A DNA stretch of 32,063 nt from Deltaproteobacteria bacterium (GTDB lineage Bacteria; Desulfobacterota; Desulfobulbia; Desulfobulbales; JAJRZW01): assembly GCA_024275015.1 (NCBI GenBank), contig JAJRZW010000025.1, positions 1-32,063 of the forward strand. Direction: 5' to 3'. Shown one piece after another: positions 29,946 through 32,063 of this stretch (within the stretch, counting starts at the first letter, position 1; every line of letters starts with the position of its first letter). The translations under genes and the position numbers were made by a program. Below the pieces are notes generated by a model that had not been told where the DNA came from, did not search any database, and was given only the letters and a program-made list of their open reading frames with translations.

Positions 29946-30997
29946 CCGCGCCCCCCCCGGGAAAAACGAACAGCTACTGGTTTTATATCGCCGCCGGGAC
30001 CATTGTCCTCGCCGCCATGGTACTCATCGCCGCCTCCCTCGGCTTTGTCGCCATAAGCCCGGACCAGGCCCTGCGGATAATCCGGGCAAAGATCACCGCC
30101 AGCCCCTGGCTCATAAAAGACCTCGACCCGACGCTCGCGGTGGTAATGTTCCAGGTCAGGCTGCCGCGGGTGCTATGCGCGGTGGCGGTGGGCGGCGGCC
30201 TGGCGGTGGCCGGGGTGGTGTTCCAGGGCATCCTCCACAATCCCCTGGCCGATCCATATACCCTCGGGGTCTCCTCCGGGGCCGCGTTCGGCGCCAGTCT
30301 CGCCCTGCTCCTCGGACTTGACTCAGCAGGGAATTTTTCCGTACCCCTTTTCGCCTTTGCCGGAGCCGGACTCACCCTGATAACCGTGGTACGGCTGTCA
30401 TCCTTTAACGGCCGCATGCGACCCGACACCATGATCCTTGCCGGGGTCATCATCGGAGCGATCCTTGCCGCCGGGATAAGTTTCATGAAATACCTGGCCG
30501 ACGAGCAGGTATCGGTGCTGATTTTCTGGCTCATGGGTTCACTGGCCTCAAGGAGCTGGGAGCAGGTAATCGCCGCCGGGATCGCCGCCATCGCCGGGCT
30601 GATACTGGTAATCACCTGCGGCCGCGACCTCGACGTCCTTGCCGCAGGCGACCGCGCCGCCGCCGCCCTCGGGGTTGACCCCGACCGCACCCGCCGCCTG
30701 CTTCTCGTCGCTGCCACCCTGATTGCGGCAATATGCGTCTCGGTATCGGGGATCATCGGCTTCATCGGCCTGATCATCCCCCACCTGATGCGTTCGCTTA
30801 CCGGCCCCGGCAACCGCCGGCTGGCGCTTGCGAGTTTTCTCGCCGGCGGCGGCCTTCTGCTCTGCGCCGATACCATCAGCCGGGTCTTTCTCCCCCGGGA
30901 AGTGCCGGTTGGAATCCTCACCGCCCTTCTCGGCGGCCCGTTTTTCTGCTATATCTTCCGGACCCGCCAGGGCAAAAGCTGGGGAGGAGAAAAATGA
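29942..30997 (+). CDS. btuC: BtuC/FecCD-type ABC transporter permease
   Basis: A 351-residue permease of the vitamin B12 / iron-siderophore ABC importer family. Ten hydrophobic helices are apparent. Conserved motifs include RLPRVLCAVAVGGGLAVAGVVFQ, NPLADPYTLGVSSGAAFGA and GFIGLIIPHLMRSLTGPGNRR, the ATPase-contact loop. It overlaps the PepSY gene by ATGA and the ATPase gene by ATGA. Sequence alone does not separate B12 from ferric-siderophore or haem transport; the upstream cobalamin riboswitch favours a corrinoid substrate. Confidence 0.93.
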   Translation: MTAPPPGKTNSYWFYIAAGTIVLAAMVLIAASLGFVAISPDQALRIIRAKITASPWLIKDLDPTLAVVMFQVRLPRVLCAVAVGGGLAVAGVVFQGILHNPLADPYTLGVSSGAAFGASLALLLGLDSAGNFSVPLFAFAGAGLTLITVVRLSSFNGRMRPDTMILAGVIIGAILAAGISFMKYLADEQVSVLIFWLMGSLASRSWEQVIAAGIAAIAGLILVITCGRDLDVLAAGDRAAAALGVDPDRTRRLLLVAATLIAAICVSVSGIIGFIGLIIPHLMRSLTGPGNRRLALASFLAGGGLLLCADTISRVFLPREVPVGILTALLGGPFFCYIFRTRQGKSWGGEK

Positions 30998-31782
30998 ACC
31001 CGCTCTGGCGTCTTGACCATACCAGTTTCAGCTACGGCCACACCCCGGCGGTGGACAGGATCAGCGCCGAGTTCGCCCCGGGGATATTCCACGGAATCAT
31101 CGGCCCCAACGGCAGCGGCAAGTCCACCCTGCTTGACCTCATGGCCGGCCTGCGCAGGCCCTCGGACGGCACGGTCCGCTTCATGAACCGCGCCGTGGCC
31201 GAACACCGCCGCCGCGAGCTTGCCCGCAGACTGACCCTGGTACCGCAGGAGTTCCACATGGGTTTCGGCTTCAGCGTCTTCGACTGTGTGATGATGGGCC
31301 GTCACTGCCATATCGGCCGATTCAGACACCCGGCCGCGGCCGATTTCACCGCCGTGGACCGGGCCATGGCCGCCCTTGATCTCGTCCCGATGGCAGCAAG
31401 GCCGGTAACCGGACTTTCCGGGGGGGAAAAACAGCGGGTAATGGTGGCCCGGGCCCTGGCCCAGGACACCCCGGCCCTGCTCCTTGACGAGGCCACCAGC
31501 AGCCTTGACGTCCATCACACCATCGCCATCCTGAGGCGCTGCCGCAAACTGGTTGACGCGGGCCGGACGGTGGTGGCAGTGCTCCACGACCTAAACCTCG
31601 CCTGCGCCTTCTGCGACCGCCTCACCGTCCTCGACCAGGGACGGATCGCGGCCGAAGGCCCGGTGGTCGGGGTCATGACCCCGGAATTGATCGCCCGGGT
31701 CTTCGCGGTTGAGGCCGGAGTTGACCATTCCGGGGCCCATCCCCGGGTAATTCTGCATTATCAGGAGAAAACCGATGATTAA
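30994..31782 (+). CDS. btuD: BtuD/FecE-type ABC transporter ATP-binding protein
   Basis: A 262-residue ATPase with Walker A GPNGSGKST, Q-loop LVPQEF, signature LSGGEKQR, Walker B ALLLDEATSSLD and switch histidine in AVLHDLNLACAFCDR, all in the order of the FecCD-associated subfamily. The ATG at 30994 overlaps the permease stop; the longer open frame starting upstream lies within btuC and is rejected. AGGAG near its end serves the next gene, whose ATG (31775) overlaps this gene's stop. Confidence 0.95.
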   Translation: MNPLWRLDHTSFSYGHTPAVDRISAEFAPGIFHGIIGPNGSGKSTLLDLMAGLRRPSDGTVRFMNRAVAEHRRRELARRLTLVPQEFHMGFGFSVFDCVMMGRHCHIGRFRHPAAADFTAVDRAMAALDLVPMAARPVTGLSGGEKQRVMVARALAQDTPALLLDEATSSLDVHHTIAILRRCRKLVDAGRTVVAVLHDLNLACAFCDRLTVLDQGRIAAEGPVVGVMTPELIARVFAVEAGVDHSGAHPRVILHYQEKTDD

Positions 31783-32063
31783 TGGTACCTTGAAAAATGG
31801 TCCTTTCGCCCGATTCCGGCGGCATGAGCAAAATGAAAAATGCTCACATATTCTCGATATGCCGCGCTTTTTAATTTCGCCCATTCCTTGGCATCAGGCG
31901 AAAATCCTCATTTTTCAAGACAACCTCAAGAAAATATGCCCCGGCATCGCGGCGCTGTTGTGCTTCCTGCTTGTTGCCACCGGGGCCGCGGCCCGGAGTT
32001 ATGAACGAATCATATCCCTCTACCCGGCCCACACGGAAAACCTCTGTGCCCTCGGGGCCGAAA
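31775..32063 (+). CDS. btuF: BtuF-like periplasmic binding protein, 5' part, with repeat inside the signal peptide
   Basis: Partial gene running off the window. The ATG at 31775 overlaps the btuD stop and has AGGAG eight bases upstream, the natural start of the last component of the importer. After MINGT the frame runs through a family 2 repeat without a stop for about 45 codons, then reaches LKKICPGIAALLCFLLVATG, a signal-peptide core, and the mature start RSYERIISLYPAHTENLCAL, typical of BtuF/FecB-type proteins. An internal in-frame ATG at 31859 could also be used but has no ribosome-binding site. The n-region of the signal peptide is therefore about 50 residues instead of about 5. Whether it is still exported is unknown. 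Confidence 0.85.
   Translation, partial: MINGTLKNGPFARFRRHEQNEKCSHILDMPRFLISPIPWHQAKILIFQDNLKKICPGIAALLCFLLVATGAAARSYERIISLYPAHTENLCALGAE
31785..31925. repeat. Family 2 palindromic repeat, inserted in frame in btuF
   Basis: The left end, TACCTTGAAAAATGGTCCTT, continues TCGCCCGATTCCGGC; the right end, read inverted, is TGTCTTGAAAAATGAGGATT continuing TCGCCTGATGCC. These make terminal inverted repeats of about 33 bp. The centre includes GAGCAAAAT..TGCTC and a CTTTTTAATTTCGCCCATTCC segment shared with the copy at 828-928. It has no stop in the btuF frame. Confidence 0.85.

Noticed and set aside
30733-30993. N-terminal extension of the btuD frame
   Set aside because: It lies inside btuC in another frame; ATG 30994 overlaps the btuC stop and begins the conserved ATPase sequence.
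1-32063. tRNA or rRNA genes
   Set aside because: No cloverleaf with the TTCGA-type T-loop or rRNA-conserved block was recognised on either strand by eye; a covariance search could overturn this.

Overview
This window looks like a chromosomal segment of an anaerobic Desulfobacterota (deltaproteobacterial) bacterium, probably of a sulfate-reducing or sulfur-disproportionating type. That is an inference from gene content: a class I hybrid cluster protein with its own ferredoxin, a decaheme cytochrome with an MtrB/PioB-like barrel, a periplasmic CbiK cobaltochelatase under a cobalamin riboswitch, and standard Gram-negative envelope genes. No rRNA, tRNA, CRISPR array, integrase or transposase gene was recognised.

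Layout. 189-560: unknown small helical protein (-). 957-2686: prepilin peptidase and a PAS-GGDEF diguanylate cyclase, overlapping (+). 2701-5294: mnmG (two internal stop codons) and a methyltransferase (-). 5478-6221: DUF456 membrane protein (+) and a tiny secreted protein (-), convergent on a terminator. 6533-7027: TlpA-like thioredoxin (-). 7443-10894: hcp, HD-domain protein and ferredoxin in one direction (-). 11627-13843: exported Sel1-repeat protein (+), convergent with an exported coiled-coil protein (-). 14486-18455: decaheme lipoprotein, outer-membrane barrel and an ABC-type binding protein with one internal stop (-). 19033-23810: acrylyl-CoA-reductase-like enzyme (+), guanine deaminase (-), plsY (+), J-domain protein (+) and PpiD-like chaperone (-). 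24240-26897: polA with an internal amber codon (-). 26993-32063: promoter, cobalamin riboswitch, intrinsic terminator and a translationally coupled operon: periplasmic cbiK, Gate-domain permease, PepSY membrane protein, btuC-like, btuD-like and the start of a btuF-like gene (+).

The most striking content is not a gene. About fifteen copies of a structured interspersed repeat (family 1) fill most intergenic spaces, in both orientations. A full copy is about 150-157 bp, ends in TAACAG/CTGTTA, and folds into five consecutive hairpins. The stems differ between copies by paired, compensatory changes, so the structure and not just the sequence is kept. A second, palindromic family (TGTCTTGAAAAA ends) is interleaved with the first and forms chimeric junctions with it. 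Both families have entered protein-coding genes in frame, each time within the signal peptide of an exported protein: family 1 in the Sel1 protein, where removing exactly 153 bp restores a normal signal peptide, and family 2 in the btuF-like gene. Several minus-strand genes end exactly at a family 1 terminus, and in three cases the stop codon lies inside the terminal motif.

A second genome-level oddity is four in-frame stop codons, two TAA and two TAG, in three otherwise intact genes (mnmG twice, the binding protein once, polA once). Together with repeat proliferation this suggests a lineage undergoing gene erosion, for example a host-restricted one. Stop-codon readthrough or errors in the source sequence remain alternatives that cannot be separated from sequence alone.
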